A stretch of DNA of 64,000 bases from Rhabdophis nuchalis (GCA_039707465.1 CM077643.1:376953919-377017918); one strand, 5' to 3'. Positions 48,151 through 60,448 are shown, counted from the stretch's first letter. Program-made: numbers and translations. Notes: a model not told the origin generated them from the sequence alone.

Positions 48151-48973
48151 TCATCCTCCAGGATTGAGGAATGTTTTTTTAAGAAAGGCTTCCGCCTCTT
48201 CAATTGTTTTAATTCTTACTCTCCCCCCCTCCCAGAACACCAACATTCCTTCAGGCATTGACCACTTGAACCACACCCCTTTTTTATACAATTTTTTGGA
48301 TAGGAAGGAATATTTCCTTCTTATCTCTCGAATCTTTTTCGGGATCTGTTTCAAAATAGCAATCTCTGTCTGCTGATATATCAAAGGGCCATCTCGCTGT
48401 GCTCTCAGAATCTTATCCCTTGTTGACCTTCTTACAAATTTAATATGTATCTCTCTGGGTACATTATTTATTCTGGCATATGCTGAATTAATTTTGTAAA
48501 TCAGGTCTATGTCCCCCCAGATATATTCTTTACTCTTTTTAGTATAATCTGCTAAAATTGTGCACATTAAATCTTTCAAATTTTCTGAATCTGATTCAGG
48601 AACATTTTGAAACCTTAAAAAGTATGACATTCTTTCAAAATCTATTCTAGACATATGACCAGCAAGATCCACAATTTCCTTTTGAGAATTCCTTATCTCT
48701 TCCCTCATCTCAGCTGCCCCACCCTCTAACCCATCAATTTTTTGTTTATTTTCCATTAATGTTCTCTGTGTCTCCAAAAGTTCCAATCTTGAACTTATCA
48801 TGTCTCTCCGAATTTCTTTTATTTCTTTCATTATGTCTTGGAGCATTTCTTCTATTGATGATTGTTGAGTGTCCTCTCCAGCTGTTTCTTTTAGTGGCAT
48901 TGTGGTGATTTTTGTTTGCTGTGGAGTTGGACTGGCTTTCACAGAAGCAGGAGCAGAAAAAGATTTCCCAGAT
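48151..48973 (-). CDS. L1-type ORF1 protein, main part (start separated by L3 insertion)
   Basis: From SGKSFSAPASVK through a coiled coil (SIEEMLQDIMKEIKEIRRD), RRM (MSYFLRFQNVPES) and C-terminal domain (PREIHIKFVRRSTRD) to WEGGRVRIKTIEEAEAF. The original start codon and first codons (MAARKPP) lie at 50042-50017 on the far side of the L3 insert and are in phase with this part. The apparent 327-aa frame extending to 49134 is an accident: its first ~55 residues are antisense L3. Confidence 0.85.
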
Positions 48974-50016
48974 TCAGCCAGATTACTCCAACTCTGGCCA
49001 TTGGGGGCGAAACACCGGCCCCCGTGGAGAGGGCGCGCAATTTGGGTGTTCTCCTGGATTCCCGGCTGTCCATGGAGGACCATGTGGCAGCCGTGGCCAG
49101 GGGGGCATTTCATCAGGTATGCCTGATGCACCAATTGCGCCCCTTACTGGACCGGGCTGCCCTTTGCACAGTCACTCAGGCCCTCATGACATCCCGACTC
49201 GACTACTGCAATGCTCTCTACATGGGGCTTCCCTTGAGGTGCACTCGAAAGTTACAGTTAGTGCAGAATGCAGCCGCACGGGTGATCACGGGAGCCTCTA
49301 GATGCTCCCATATAACACCGATCCTGTGCAAGCTGCACTGGCTTCCTGTGGTCTTTCGGGTGTGCTTCAAAGTTTTGACGACCATCTTCAAAGCACTCCA
49401 TGGCTCGGGACCTAGTTATATGCTAGGGGATTTTAGCGCAGGGTTTAGTTTAATTCTTTTTTAATACTGTATTGTTTGTGGTTTTATATGTATTTTTAAT
49501 TTCCCTGTGCCCCGCCTCGAGTCCCTTTGGGGAGAGAGAGCGGGTTATAAATTAAATTATTTATTTATTTATTTATTTATTATGCGAGACCGTCTCCTGC
49601 CCCATACATCCCTTAGACCGATACGCTCCCACAGAGAGGGCCTTCTCAGGGTGCCGTTGGCCGGACAATGCCGACTGGCGACACCCAGGGGAAGGGCCTT
49701 CTCTGTGGCGGGCCCTGCCCTGTGGAACGACCTACCCCCAGAACTCCGTACCATCACCGACCTCCGCCTCTTCTGCCAGTGTTTAAAAACACACTTCTTT
49801 CATCAAGCCAGCCTAACATAACCTCCGCTGTGACTAGTATAGATAGTTTTATTTGGGGATTTTAATTGGTTTTAGCGCAAGACTGACATTTAATTGGTTT
49901 TTAAATTTTTTGTATTTTTGTATTATTTTGTATGTATTTTAAATTCCTGTGCGCCGCCCTGGGACCTTTTGGAGAAGGGCGGGATATAAATCAAATAAAA
50001 CTAAACTAAACTAAAA
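48974..50016 (+). mobile_element. L3-type LINE 3' part inserted in ORF1, itself interrupted
   Basis: 5'-truncated LINE on the + strand, encoding (I)TPTLAIGGETPAP, SRLDYCNALYMGLPLRCT and a C-terminus at 49583-49818 (RPIRSHREGLLRV, GRAFSVAGPALWNDLPPE). Tail AAATCAAATAAAACTAAACTAAACTAAA. The short duplication CCAGAT is at 48968-48973 and 50017-50022. Interrupted at about 49424-49582. Confidence 0.9.
49424..49582 (+). mobile_element. L3 3' tip nested in L3
   Basis: TTTTAGCGCAGGGTTTAG ... CCTGTGCCCCGCCTCGAG ... (TTTA)n: only the last ~160 bp of an element closely like the one at window position 1. It splits the reading frame between AGTTAT and GCGAGACCG. Confidence 0.88.
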
Positions 50017-50930
50017 CCAGATGGAGGCTTTCTTGCTGCCATAGTAAAAGTTTTAAGTTCTTGTATATAAGATGGCGTCTGGTGGGCAAGCAGTCCGTGA
50101 GGTCGGAGAAAAGGGAAAGTCTGTGTCCAAATTCAAAGTATAACTTGTATAAAGTTCAGAGAGAAAAATTTTACAATCCAATCCAATAAAAAAGAAGGCA
50201 CACAATGGGAGAAATCCCGAGAGTCACTTGAGTTGGCTTGAGTATAAATTTTAGAGTCCTGTTAAATTGAAGGAATGTTCACATTTCAAAAGAAAAAGTT
50301 TCTTGCTGAGAACAAAGAAGCACCATTTTTCCGCTTCTTTGGCGATCGCGAAGAATTAATGAAAGTTCATTTCTGCTGTAACAAGACTCAGATACAAAGT
50401 ATCAACAGTAATTCCATATATGGTAAAACTTTCATTTTCAATTAGTTAAAAGTCGTATGTTGCTTTCTCTCTCTCCCTGAGCTCGGGGAGCATTTTAAAA
50501 CACCACTTATTTTCTGAGTTTTTTTTTTTTTTACAAACTCCCCCCTCTATTCTTCTTTTTAAAAAGTTGAAGGCATCAAAAATCAGAAAGTAAAACTCAC
50601 AAGCCACTCAGTTGCAACGGAGCCTCGGTGCTTTCCTCCAGCTCCGGCTTTTCAGCCCACTTTTTCAATTGCTGCTGTTCCGGCACTCCTTCGGCGAGAG
50701 AAACTCTTCCCCCCGCATCTGTTCTCCGGCTCCTAGGGCGAAGCGGGAATGACCCCCCCAACCGCCGTTGGGGTGGGGGGTTTCACCGCAGGCCGCCCGT
50801 ATGGTGGGGACTCCCTACAAGAGCCCCCATGCCCCCAAAGACTCCCGCTGGAGAAAACAAGTGGCGGACGTGTCTGGAACAAGTCTGTCACGTCCGGAAG
50901 CCGGAAACGGTCTCCCTCTATTGGCTTTTT

Positions 50931-51614
<684 letters not shown>

Positions 51615-51769
51615 TCAGTTGTGAACAACAACAACAACAAGTAACTCCTCAACAACACATCATAATTTAGGAAGGAAGAAAGACTGCCTTTTTTTCAGGC
51701 TGGCCATGTTTTGATCCAACTATAACTTACAGGCAGGAGGAGAGTGATGTTCTGCAGAGATTGCAGTAA

Positions 51770-51830
51770 TGAGTCCCGCAAGGGAGATAGGGCGGTATAT
51801 AAATGCGAATAAATTCAAATTCAAATACAT
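51770..51830 (+). mobile_element. LINE 3' tip (very short)
   Basis: GTCCCGCAAGGGAGATAGGGCGGTATATAAATGCGAATAAATTCAAATTCAAATA: resembles a CR1-clade 3' end with an ATTCAA tail. Confidence 0.55.
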
Positions 51831-52258
51831 TCATGTCTCATCTGTCCATAAAGAGTGGTCTTCAACAAGTTCAGGAGCTCAGCAGCAATTTGGGAACGTA
51901 GCATTGGCTACAATTTTTCATGGTTGTTTTTAGAAGTGTGGCTCCCCACCCCCAAACAGATATTAAGAGACAATATTTACCTCAAAGATGTAGAATTCGT
52001 CATTTAAAAAGGCTTCCACCTTCCCTCCACCCAGGATTGGACTCAAATTTACCACTATGAATCTTTTGCCAACTTTCAAATTAAGAAAATTAAGGAAAAT
52101 TAATCAAGGTTGATGTGATGGGAGGTAGCCTTGGTTCCCAGGAGGAAGGGATTTGATTCCAGAGAAGCAAGAATCAACTCAGTTCAGATAGTTTGTGAGA
52201 GAGAAAGAGGTTGAAGATGGCTTCTTTCTAATAGTAAATGTGTTATGGGGGGGATGCA

Positions 52259-52410
52259 GTGGTGGTATTCTGTCAGTTCACCCTGGTTCAGGTGAACTGG
52301 TAGCAGCAGTGGCAGGCTCCGCCCACCCACCCAGATGTCATCACAAACGCTCTGCACATGAGAAGTGCCCCACGCGCACTCCCAGTTCTGAACCAATAGT
52401 GAAGTTAAGA
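52259..52410 (+). mobile_element. hAT-like element (CAGTGGTGGTATTCTG family), copy 1
   Basis: CAGTGGTGGTATTCTGTCAGTTCACC, GGCTCCGCCCACCCACCCAGATGTCATCAC, ending near CCCAGTTCTGAACCAATAG. Matches 54590-54776 in inverse orientation. Confidence 0.6.
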
Positions 52411-52910
52411 GAAAACCATTACATGGGATGATAGTCTGCTTTACTTTGGCAAGATTATGTCTGTAGGTGAGAATCAATAAAGAAATCTGCTGGGGAGAAT
52501 CACAATGTGTCTTTTGTGGTTTTTGGAGCCTGATATCAAATATATTGTGGAAAAGCAGCTGCTGTCTAAGCGTATTATGTGAATACAGAAAATGGCTGCA
52601 GCTGTGTGAGTCACTTTAATTCAAATGGCTGCCACCTGCAGAAAACTGCATACAGAGTGATTTAAGAGATGATGAAAAGCCTGCAGATTAATCCCCATTC
52701 AATGAGGTGCATTTACCTTGACAAGCAACCAGTCCATCCTTTCCCCCCAGAGCTTAATAATAAGGAAAAGTCTGCCGTGATTTGATTAGAGTTGCAGCCA
52801 CTACCTGGGGTGGGGGAGTGGGCATAGGCCACACTAAGCCTCCTTGTATGTCAACAGAGGACTTAAAAGAAATCATGAAATAGAAAAGGGCTGTTTAGTA
52901 TGCATATGCC
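52411..52910 (-). other. PTK2B intron P5-P6: no feature recognised
   Basis: Nothing assignable. Confidence 0.35.
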
Positions 52911-52917
52911 TGATATT

Positions 52918-53210
52918 AGGACGACCACTGACCTCCGCTCCTTCCGTGTAAAATTGAAGACCGTGTAAAATTGAAGACCTATCTTTTTCGACTGGCCGGC
53001 CTTGAATAGTTCTCTCTGTCTATTGACTCCAAATTTTAGTGGGTTCTTAATTTTATATTTTTAGCACGGGTAAATATTATTTAATTCTATTTTAATGTAT
53101 GTATGCTGTATTTATTGTATATTGTTTTTAGCTTTGCCTGTGCACCGCCCCGGGTCCCTGTGGGGAGAGGGTGCGGTTAATAAATTTCAATTTCAATTTC
53201 AATTTCAAAC
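52918..53210 (+). mobile_element. L3-type LINE 3' end with (TTTCAA)n tail
   Basis: GGACGACCACTGACCTCCGCTCCTTCCG matches the ORF2 end of the LINE at window position 1. CACCGCCCCGGGTCCCTGTGGGGAGAGGGTGCGG and (TTTCAA)n close it. CCGTGTAAAATTGAAGA is duplicated in tandem at 52945-52980. Confidence 0.85.
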
Positions 53211-53467
53211 AAGGCCTTGTTGGATTGGATCTGGCCCATCCAATCCAGCAGTCTGTTTTCATGATGGCCAACCAACTACCTCCCAAACAGATGACCTTCA
53301 GAGACAGACACACTCCCATCAAGAGTACCAGCCATTTATCCCCACAACTTCCATGAATTGGTCCAACCTTCTTTTGAAACCAGCTAAGGTGGTAGTCACC
53401 ATTGTATCTTGTGGTAACATATTCAAAGTTGAATTATATGTTGTGTAATAAAATATTTCCTTTTACA

Positions 53468-53790
53468 TGTTCTTCCAGGACTCAATTTCACGGAGTAATA
53501 TTTTGGGAACATCTAGCATTTTGAGAAGAGGAAATGGTTTCTTCTTGTCCATACATAATTTCATTTACTTGAAATAAATCCACTCTCATTTCTCCGCTTT
53601 CTAGACTAAAAATCTCCAAATGTCTCAACCATTCCTTATAGGGGAACTGCTCTAACCTCTTGATTATCTCGGTTGTCCTTTTGTAAACTGTCTCTAGCTT
53701 CACTGTATCCTTTTTGAGGTATGGCAATCAGAACTGGTCATAACATACCAGATGCGTTCACACCACTGACTTATATAAAAACATTACGCT
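53468..53790 (-). mobile_element. Old CR1-clade LINE fragment
   Basis: The minus-strand frame 53488-53727 keeps TVYKRTTEIIKRLEQFPYKE and RHLEIFSLESGEMRVDLFQV, a diverged version of the tail seen at 63266-63853. Confidence 0.65.
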
Positions 53791-53948
53791 ATTGGCATCA
53801 CTATTTTCAGTACAATTTCTTTTTATCCCCCATATTCTGCTGATTTTTTTTTTAAACAGCAGATGCACAGTGTGTACACATTCATTACTCCAAGATTTCT
53901 CACTTTATCAGTCACTGATAACTCTGGTTCAATTAGTCTATTCAAGTA

Positions 53949-54181
53949 CCGTTTCCCTGAAAATAAGACCTCTCCGGATAATAAGCTGAATCGGGCTTTT
54001 AAGTGCATGCACTAAAATAAGCCCTCCCCAAAAATATTGCAACACAGCATCAGCCATGAGGTGACTATACTTGCCACCTCCTACACCTCAAAAATAATAA
54101 GACCTCCCCAAAATAAGACCAAGCACGTATTTCGAGGGTCAAAAGAAAATAAGAGTCTTCCTTATTTTCGGGGAAACACGG
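53949..54181. mobile_element. TA-flanked MITE, GAAAATAAGACC family, 233 bp
   Basis: Ends CCGTTTCCCTGAAAATAAGACC and CTTATTTTCGGGGAAACACGG are inverse repeats. TA dinucleotides flank both (53947-53948, 54182-54183), as in Tc1/mariner-type elements. Confidence 0.8.
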
Positions 54182-54589
54182 TAGTTAGTGACACCAACGT
54201 GTGTTGAGCATAATTTATTTTTGTAAGGCTGTTCTAAGCTTTTGTTTCCATTAATGGTAGCCAGAGGCAAAGTGTGATTCTCGTCTGGAATTACACAACA
54301 TGGCTGTCTTAGGGAGGGTAATTTCTGAAATGTTTAATTAAATTGAATTCAAATGGCTCTCTCCAGTCTTACTGCTGTTTAGTTTTTATTCACATAACAT
54401 GATAGCACTACCGTGACTCCATTGAGCAAATTTTAGAAACCAGTCATGGGGTAATGGGGTTAATGTGTTTCAATGCTCACATAACAATTCTAAAACATGT
54501 AATGATGTTATTTCTTAGAAGCACCTATTTTGTTTAAAAAAAAAACCTTTCCTTTACATTGGTACATCACATTATTCTGGGTACTATTC

Positions 54590-54776
54590 AGGCATGAAAT
54601 CCTCTTATTTTCGCTACCAGTTCGGAACCAGGAGCGCACATGTGTGCCTGCTTTGCTCGCATGTGGTGTTTCTGCGTATGCGCAGAGCACCTGTGATGAC
54701 ATCTGGGCAGGTGGGCAGAGCCTCTCACTGCCACCACTATCGGTTCGCCTGAACCGGGGCGAACTGGCAGAATACC
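54590..54776 (-). mobile_element. hAT-like element (CAGTGGTGGTATTCTG family), copy 2
   Basis: The inverse of 52259-52410: GATGACATCTGGGCAGGTGGGCAGAGCC, GTTCGCCTGAACCGGGGCGAACTGGCAGAATACCA. Contains GCATGTG / GCGTATGCGCAGAGC motifs like 11764-11967. Confidence 0.6.
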
Positions 54777-54907
54777 ATCTCTGGTACCATTTCCACATAA
54801 TAATTCAGCCACCTTATCCCTTCTATATATCAATCCAGTCTAAAAGTATAGATGAAGAAGCCCTAACCCTACATGTTGTTAGAAAGGGGACCAAGGTCTG
54901 AACAAAC

Positions 54908-54961
54908 CTCCAGATTTGGGTCTGGATGCTTCATCTGGAATCTCAGCATAAATGTCAGAAT
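54908..54961 (-). CDS. PTK2B: PTK2B exon P5: SDIYAEIP autophosphorylation site
   Basis: 54 nt: two bases, then SDIYAEIPDEASRPKSG and one base. The Tyr in DIYAEIP corresponds to human Tyr402, which when phosphorylated docks Src. Acceptor TTCTATTCCAG, donor GTTTGT (weak). Confidence 0.95.
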
Positions 54962-55562
54962 CTGGAATAGAACATGATCTGTTACTTCAGTATAGATACC
55001 CTTTCCCATTAATATATCCCGTGATCTTGTTCATAAATATATAACATGGGATGCTCCCAGAAGATTTTACTATGTTCTCTAACTTAGCTTTTCTTTCATA
55101 GAAAATAATAAATAAATAAACACAAGGAAGGGAAAGAAGGAATTTCCAAATGATCTTTTATGACCAGCATTAAAAGCTAGGGACTTGGATTAACTAAACC
55201 TGGCTGGAGAAAGACGCTGGTATTTCCCAAATTTTCACTATCCTTTCAGGACAGTTGAATAATTTATGTTAGACATTACTTGTGGTTAGAACATTCAATT
55301 TTCTATTTCAGTTTTGACTTTCACCAGAGAAGCATGGCATGATTTCATATGTTTCTGAAATCTATTTGATTAGAAATGATAGGATAACAAAAATAATTAT
55401 ACCTCAGCCTACTCTCAGTGTAAACTCCATCATTCTATGACTTCTGTTAAAAATGGCAATGCCAGAGATTAAAACAGATCAAAACCCCCGAGTACACAGT
55501 TCATATATCCGAGGTTGTCCATCCTCATTGATCTGATAGTGGTGAGGTAAAATTCAACTTAC
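54962..55562 (-). other. PTK2B intron P4-P5: no feature recognised
   Basis: Nothing assignable. Confidence 0.4.
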
Positions 55563-55609
55563 CCCCGCTGAAACTCTCCCTCAGTGTGGATCTCTTTTCT
55601 TCTATATGC
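55563..55609 (-). CDS. PTK2B: PTK2B exon P4 (small linker exon)
   Basis: 47 nt: one base, then HIEEKRSTLRESFSG and one base that completes Asp with P5. Aligns with the human ARRSHLSESCSIES region. Acceptor TTCTGCCACAG, donor GTAAGT. Confidence 0.9.
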
Positions 55610-55699
55610 CTGTGGCAGAAAGATAATCAGGAACAGAACCGGGTTTGTTCATTTCCTTTTATTGAGAATTGATTTGATTTGTACAAAGAAAAGTGAGCA

Positions 55700-56133
55700 C
55701 CAGGGGTGGGCTTCAAAAATTTTAGCAAGGAGTTCTCTGCGTCGGCATGGCCATGGAGGGCGTGGCCTAGTTGGCTTCCTACACAATGGTCGGGGGCAGA
55801 GCATTTTTGCCCTCCCTGGGCTCTGGAGGCTTTCCATAAGCCTCCGGGAGGGTGAAAACAGCCTCCTCAGGCTCCGGAGGCCCTCTGGAGGCCAGAAACA
55901 GGCCCATTTCTGGACTTCCCGAACTTCTGGTACACCTGTTTTTTTTGCCCTCCCTGAGCTTCTGTGCACACCCTGCACTTACCTGTATCCAAAACGGGCT
56001 GTGTGGGGACTCCTGGGAGGGGCAGGGTGGGGTGGGTGGGGCCAGCTAGAAGTGAGATTTGGGGGTTCTCTGCACAGAATCTTAGCTAGAGGTTCTCCTG
56101 AACCCCTGCGAACCCCCAGCAGCCCACCCCTGG
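55700..56133. mobile_element. hAT-like element, CAGGGGTGGGCTTC type, 434 bp
   Basis: CAGGGGTGGGCTTCAAAAATTTTAG ... AGCAGCCCACCCCTG with duplication GTGAGCAC / GTGAGCAT (55692-55699, 56134-56141). The interior is rich in CTCCGGAGGC-type inverted motifs. Related by its ends to 8137-8653 and 15240-15692. Confidence 0.82.
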
Positions 56134-56257
56134 TGAGCATTAAGGATTCTATAGATATAATCAATCAATATGAAGGCACTTCTTCCAGTAATGATGTACT
56201 GGACTTCACTTGTTTAAGGGCTCTCCATTTAGCATAATGTTTGGGCACCTTAGAATG

Positions 56258-56460
56258 AGCTGGAGAGCCAGCTTGGTATAATTGTTAAGGCACTAAGCTA
56301 AGACCATGAATTCTAGTCCTGTTTTAGGCATGAGCTGGATGACCTTGGCTTAGTCACTTTTTCTTAGCCATAAAAAGAAGGTAAGGGAAATCTACTTCTG
56401 AATACCTGGCTGAAAAAAATTGCAGGGACTAGTCCAGGCAGATGCCAAGAGTCAAGAAGG
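56258..56460 (+). mobile_element. tRNA-derived SINE with Bov-B-like tail
   Basis: GAGAGCCAGCTTGGTATAATTGTTAAGGCACTAAGC, GATGACCTTGGCTTAGTCAC, GCAGGGACTAGTCCAGGCAG. Diverged copy of the 36322 family. Confidence 0.65.
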
Positions 56461-56469
56461 AGAAGGAGG

Positions 56470-57152
56470 AGGAGAAGAAGGAACAGTAGAGGCTAGGGAA
56501 AATCAAAATGCATGAAAAGTTCTGACAGATCAAATCACTGGCAATCTATAATAATTCAGCATTCTCTCTCCTACACTGCTGTCAAATCCCATTTGAAAGC
56601 TTATGAGTAGAACAGTGAACCTACTGTTGATATCCCAACAATTTCTACAGTACAATTCTATTGTTATCAGCATTCATATTGATAGGTGTTATCTCCATCA
56701 ACTTAGTCAACATTTTTCTGTGTATATGGAACACACACTATTCTACTACCTATAATAATATTTCCAGAGAGCAATAGTTCTGTTGAATAAAGTAGACTCT
56801 AAACATAGTATACATTTGTACCATTGTATTGATATAAAAAGTTCAATGAAGACATCTGTCAGAGGCCTTTGGACTATATATTCTGCATTGAAGATCAATT
56901 TTGCAATAATTTTTAATTTAAATTGATGTTGCTGTCGAAGATCTTATATATTTTGTAATAAATTTTCAAGATTAAAAATATTAAAAAAAACGGAAAAAAA
57001 ACACACAAAAAAAATAAAAATAAAGTAGAGCTCAGGGAGCCTTGAGGTAATTTTATCACTAGTGCAAAACTGGTTTGTTCTCCTGCTGTCCTCTGGCACT
57101 CAGTATTACATACAAGCACAACTTCCTGGGGTAGGTTGACCATCTTACTTAC
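56470..57152 (-). other. PTK2B intron P3-P4: no further feature recognised
   Basis: A-rich run near 56980-57025; otherwise nothing. Confidence 0.4.
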
Positions 57153-57192
57153 TGTATTGGGACCTGAGGCAGGCTGATCCTCTTGTCATTCT
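57153..57192 (-). CDS. PTK2B: PTK2B exon P3 (40-nt exon)
   Basis: AG, then NDKRISLPQVPI plus CA: with P2 it reads E-NDKRISLPQVPIQ, aligning with human GEKRNSLPQIPT at the FERM end. Acceptor TTCCCTTGCAG, donor GTAAGT. Confidence 0.92.
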
Positions 57193-57792
57193 CTGCAAGG
57201 GAAAAAGAGATAAAGCGTGTCATTAAACTCACAGCTCAATTCTAACTGTCTGCTTTTGCTGTGAATGATATCTCTTCCCTCTTCTGTGTTTTTTTCCTGT
57301 CTCCAAATAACTAGGTGTGGGTGGACTTCCCTAATTCTATTATTCTCTTACGCTTTGCTAACTCCATTTTACCAACTGAATGCAGAGAAATTCTAAAATG
57401 AATTTTGAAACTGGAATGCAAAGTTTTCTGTAGCATCCATAAGCACTAATGAATTACAAGCATGGGACAGAACATTATTTTTTTTAAAAAATCTCTTTTC
57501 CTAACTGGAAACTTTGATAATGGTGGCTTTAGGAGTGAGGAAATTAGGCAATTGTCTTCAATTGAGGGAGCCTTCAATTCTGACATATTTTCTATAAATA
57601 TATGACATCTATAGAAAGGCAAGGTGAAGAGTTCATCAGGAAGACCTCTCCATGTTGTAAGAAGAAGAGGTAATATTTTAACTTGGTGTTGTTTGCTTTC
57701 ATTTATGAAACATGATAACTGTACTTTTACAAATGCATGATGGATTAAGAAATCACACAATGAACACATATATAGTCATGTAATAATTTTTA

Positions 57793-57794
<2 letters not shown>
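57193..57794 (-). other. PTK2B intron P2-P3, first part: no feature recognised
   Basis: Nothing assignable. Confidence 0.35.

Positions 57795-57838
<44 letters not shown>
57795..57838. repeat. (GT)n microsatellite
   Basis: About 22 GT units, uninterrupted. Confidence 0.98.
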
Positions 57839-57840
<2 letters not shown>

Positions 57841-58223
57841 GGGTATCCAGTTAACATTTGTGTCCAAAGTCACAAACACTCTAAGGCTAAGAAAGCAAAT
57901 ACTTTATCTATAAACTATCTATAAACAAATAATGTAGTGTTGTGTGTCAACGTGAATATTAATATAACTTTTAGAATCCTCTTCTTAAATAAAAATATTG
58001 CTACCCAAAATAGTTTCATGTGTTGCTTTGATTTCTAAGATAAGCTTCTGATTTTAAGGTTTAAGATTTAATGGAAAATACCATTAAATATCATGCAATG
58101 AACATATTTTGTAATTCTTGTTTACATATAGTTGATTAAAGCTGTAATCAATGTTATAAGGTTATAACACAATGTTGGATCTAACATTACCTTACTTTCT
58201 AGTCAACACACCCAATATCATGT

Positions 58224-58245
58224 TCTCTCTCTCTCTCTCTCTCTC
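58224..58245. repeat. (CT)n microsatellite
   Basis: About 11 CT units. Confidence 0.95.
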
Positions 58246-58377
58246 ATTTCTCATCTCTCTATCTGACAAAGGTATATGGCCACCCAACTCACACTTAGAT
58301 GACTCTGGGTAATTTATAACAATAAAAACACACAAGATAAAATCCCATAAAAAAACCTTATCCATTTCAAGGAAATA

Positions 58378-58602
58378 CAGTAATCCCTCGTTTTCCGCGG
58401 CGTCAAGTTTCGCGGCTTCAGTGCTTCGCGGATTTTTAAAAAATACAGGGAAAAAAATGCATCGGTAGGAGGCAAGCGCCCCCTAGTGCTTGCTTTAAAC
58501 AATGTCCTCAACTCAAGTTTCCTAGCGAATCCTACTTTGCGGTTTTCCGGTTTTCGCGGAAAGTTCCGGTCCCCATTAACCGCGGAAAATGAGGGATTAC
58601 TG
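58378..58602. mobile_element. Mariner-type MITE, CAGTAATCCCTCG ends, 225 bp
   Basis: CAGTAATCCCTCGTTTTCCGCGG and CCGCGGAAAATGAGGGATTACTG are inverted repeats with TA on both sides (58376-58377, 58603-58604). CpG-rich inside (TTCGCGG). The size and TA target fit a Tc1/mariner MITE. Confidence 0.9.
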
Positions 58603-58918
58603 TATCTTACACAGCTCAAAGCAATAGATGAATGATATGATCCTGTGAATAGACTAAAACACATAGATATTTCCCAGGAAATCAGAATTTCACTAGAAAA
58701 GAACTAGTTAGGTACACATAATATATCAGTAAGAAGTCTCACAAATAGCTTAATATTGTTTTAAGAAACAAAGTACAGTACATCAGCCACATTCTCCTAC
58801 AAAAAAGTATGTGAGATAGACCAATTCAGTCTGCCCTATTACATTCCCACTGTGCTTCTTCAAATCAGATAAGATCCACCCTTATCATATACAAAGGATC
58901 ACTTGATTGCTTTCTCAC

Positions 58919-59036
58919 CTCGGTTGGGTCGGATGATGAGGGAGGTATCCAAGCATCCCTGCAGCCTGCAGTAGCCATCTATTAAGTCAGCCATGTTCTC
59001 TGCCTCAGCCAGGGAGGATGTCTTAATAGTCAAGGA
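58919..59036 (-). CDS. PTK2B: PTK2B exon P2: FERM F3
   Basis: 118 nt, phase 0 to 1: SLTIKTSSLAEAENMADLID, GYCRLQG, CLDTSLIIRPNR. The AEAENMADLIDGYCRL helix is the C-terminal helix of the F3 subdomain. Acceptor TACTTGGCAG, donor GTGAGA. Confidence 0.97.
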
Positions 59037-59484
59037 CTGCCAAGTAAAAAAAGCCATATAAGGTTCCTATGCCAACCGTATAGATAGACATTTCATTGTT
59101 AGTGCTCACATGTTTGCCCATCAAGATGGTAACTACATTGGTTTAAAGCCCTTGGTTGGAACCAAATTATAAGTTGGTGGCAAAGCTGAGAAAGGGATGA
59201 ACCAAAGCAAATTGTCAGCACCTGAAAGGCCCAAGAAAATATCAAAAGTATAATCTTTTATTTTTAAATGTATATGTTTTCTCAGACTTCTTTTATTGCC
59301 TGACAAAGTTGCTTCTAGCGAAAGATTGATAATGTGCAAACTTAGTTGAGTGCAATCTGTGTGTCTGTAAAGGGAAGTCTCCCTCAAGTTGAACCTGATT
59401 CTTGGTGACTTCATGGACATGCCTATACAATTGCCATCGCAACACTCCAGAGTTAGTTTGTATGTGTGTATAGGTAGGCATGAC

Positions 59485-59715
59485 ACAGTTTAGCGTAGTG
59501 AATAAAGGAATTGGCTAGAAACTGTGAGACTATGAGTTATAATCTCATTTTACGCAAGAAGTTGGCTGGATGACCTTGGGCTAATCACTTTCTTTCAGCT
59601 CCAGGAAGCAGGCAACAGCAAACTATTTCCAAAAGAAATTTCCCAAGAAAGTTTCATAGCCCAGATTTATCTATGTAGCTGCCACGAGCTAAGGCTGACT
59701 TGAAGGCACATAAAT
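59485..59715 (+). mobile_element. tRNA-derived SINE with Bov-B-like tail (old)
   Basis: TTTAGCGTAGTGAATAAAGGAATTGG, GGCTGGATGACCTTGGGCTAATCAC, GGCAACAGCAAACTATTTCC. Diverged. Confidence 0.55.
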
Positions 59716-59841
59716 TCTCATTCTATGAAATCTATGGATAGAAACAAGTTTTTCTCCTCTCTCAAGTTTGTAGGCATCACCCACGCAAAAATAAATATAG
59801 AAAGATTTGAGACTGATGAAAGGAAGAAGGCCCCCTTTATA

Positions 59842-60018
59842 AGTCGTGGTGGAGCAGTGGTTAGAGTGCAGTAATGCAGGCTACTTCTGCTGACTGCCGG
59901 CTGCCTGCAATTTGGCAGTTCAGATCTCACAAGGCTCAAGGTTGACTCAGCCTTCCATCCTTCCAAGGTGGGTAAAATGAGGACCCAGATTCTTGGGGGC
60001 AATATGCTGGCTCTAAGC
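59842..60018 (+). mobile_element. tRNA-derived SINE (same family as 10277-10535), 3'-shortened
   Basis: GTGGTGGAGCAGTGGTTAGAGTGCAGTAATGCAGG ... GATTCTTGGGGGCAATATGCTGGCTCT; the usual TATAAGTCTAAGTGC end is missing. Confidence 0.75.
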
Positions 60019-60346
60019 TACAGTTATATAGGGAATTTGCCGCCATCAAATATGTTGACGGCCATCAATCCAGGCAGGGTTAAAAAGGCCATGAGTCTTG
60101 ATAAAGACCTGGCACGCCTTGATTCCTAATTGCTAAGGAGCAGAAAGTGGAGGAGGGATAGTGAATTCTGGTCCATGCTTGTGTGCTGTGTGATTGCATT
60201 TGACTGCCTACCACAGAAGGCTGCACTGCACTAGCTGTTGGCTCTGATTCTGTTCTTACTTTCTCTCTCTCAAAAAGAGTGATGGAAGATTGGAACAGGG
60301 AGACAACTGAGATACAACCCAAGCCACCTTTGCATTTCTTCCTTAC

Positions 60347-60448
60347 CTGGGGGTTCCCGGTAAGACCAAGCTGCAGCAACGCTCTGCCTTCCTCCACAGT
60401 AGTACATTTGATGGATTTGATCTGCTTGAATTCAGCCAAGCAAGTGGG
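60347..60448 (-). CDS. PTK2B: PTK2B exon P1 of window: FERM F3
   Basis: 102 nt, phase 0 to 0: PTCLAEFKQIKSIKCTTVEE, GRALLQLGLTGNPQ. Acceptor GCTCCTTTGCAG, donor GTAAGG. This is the most 5' PTK2B exon visible; no match to the next upstream FERM exon was seen up to 64000. Confidence 0.96.

Noticed and set aside
48151..49134. A single 327-aa protein
   Set aside because: The first ~55 codons are antisense L3 LINE; only the part from 48973 down is ORF1.
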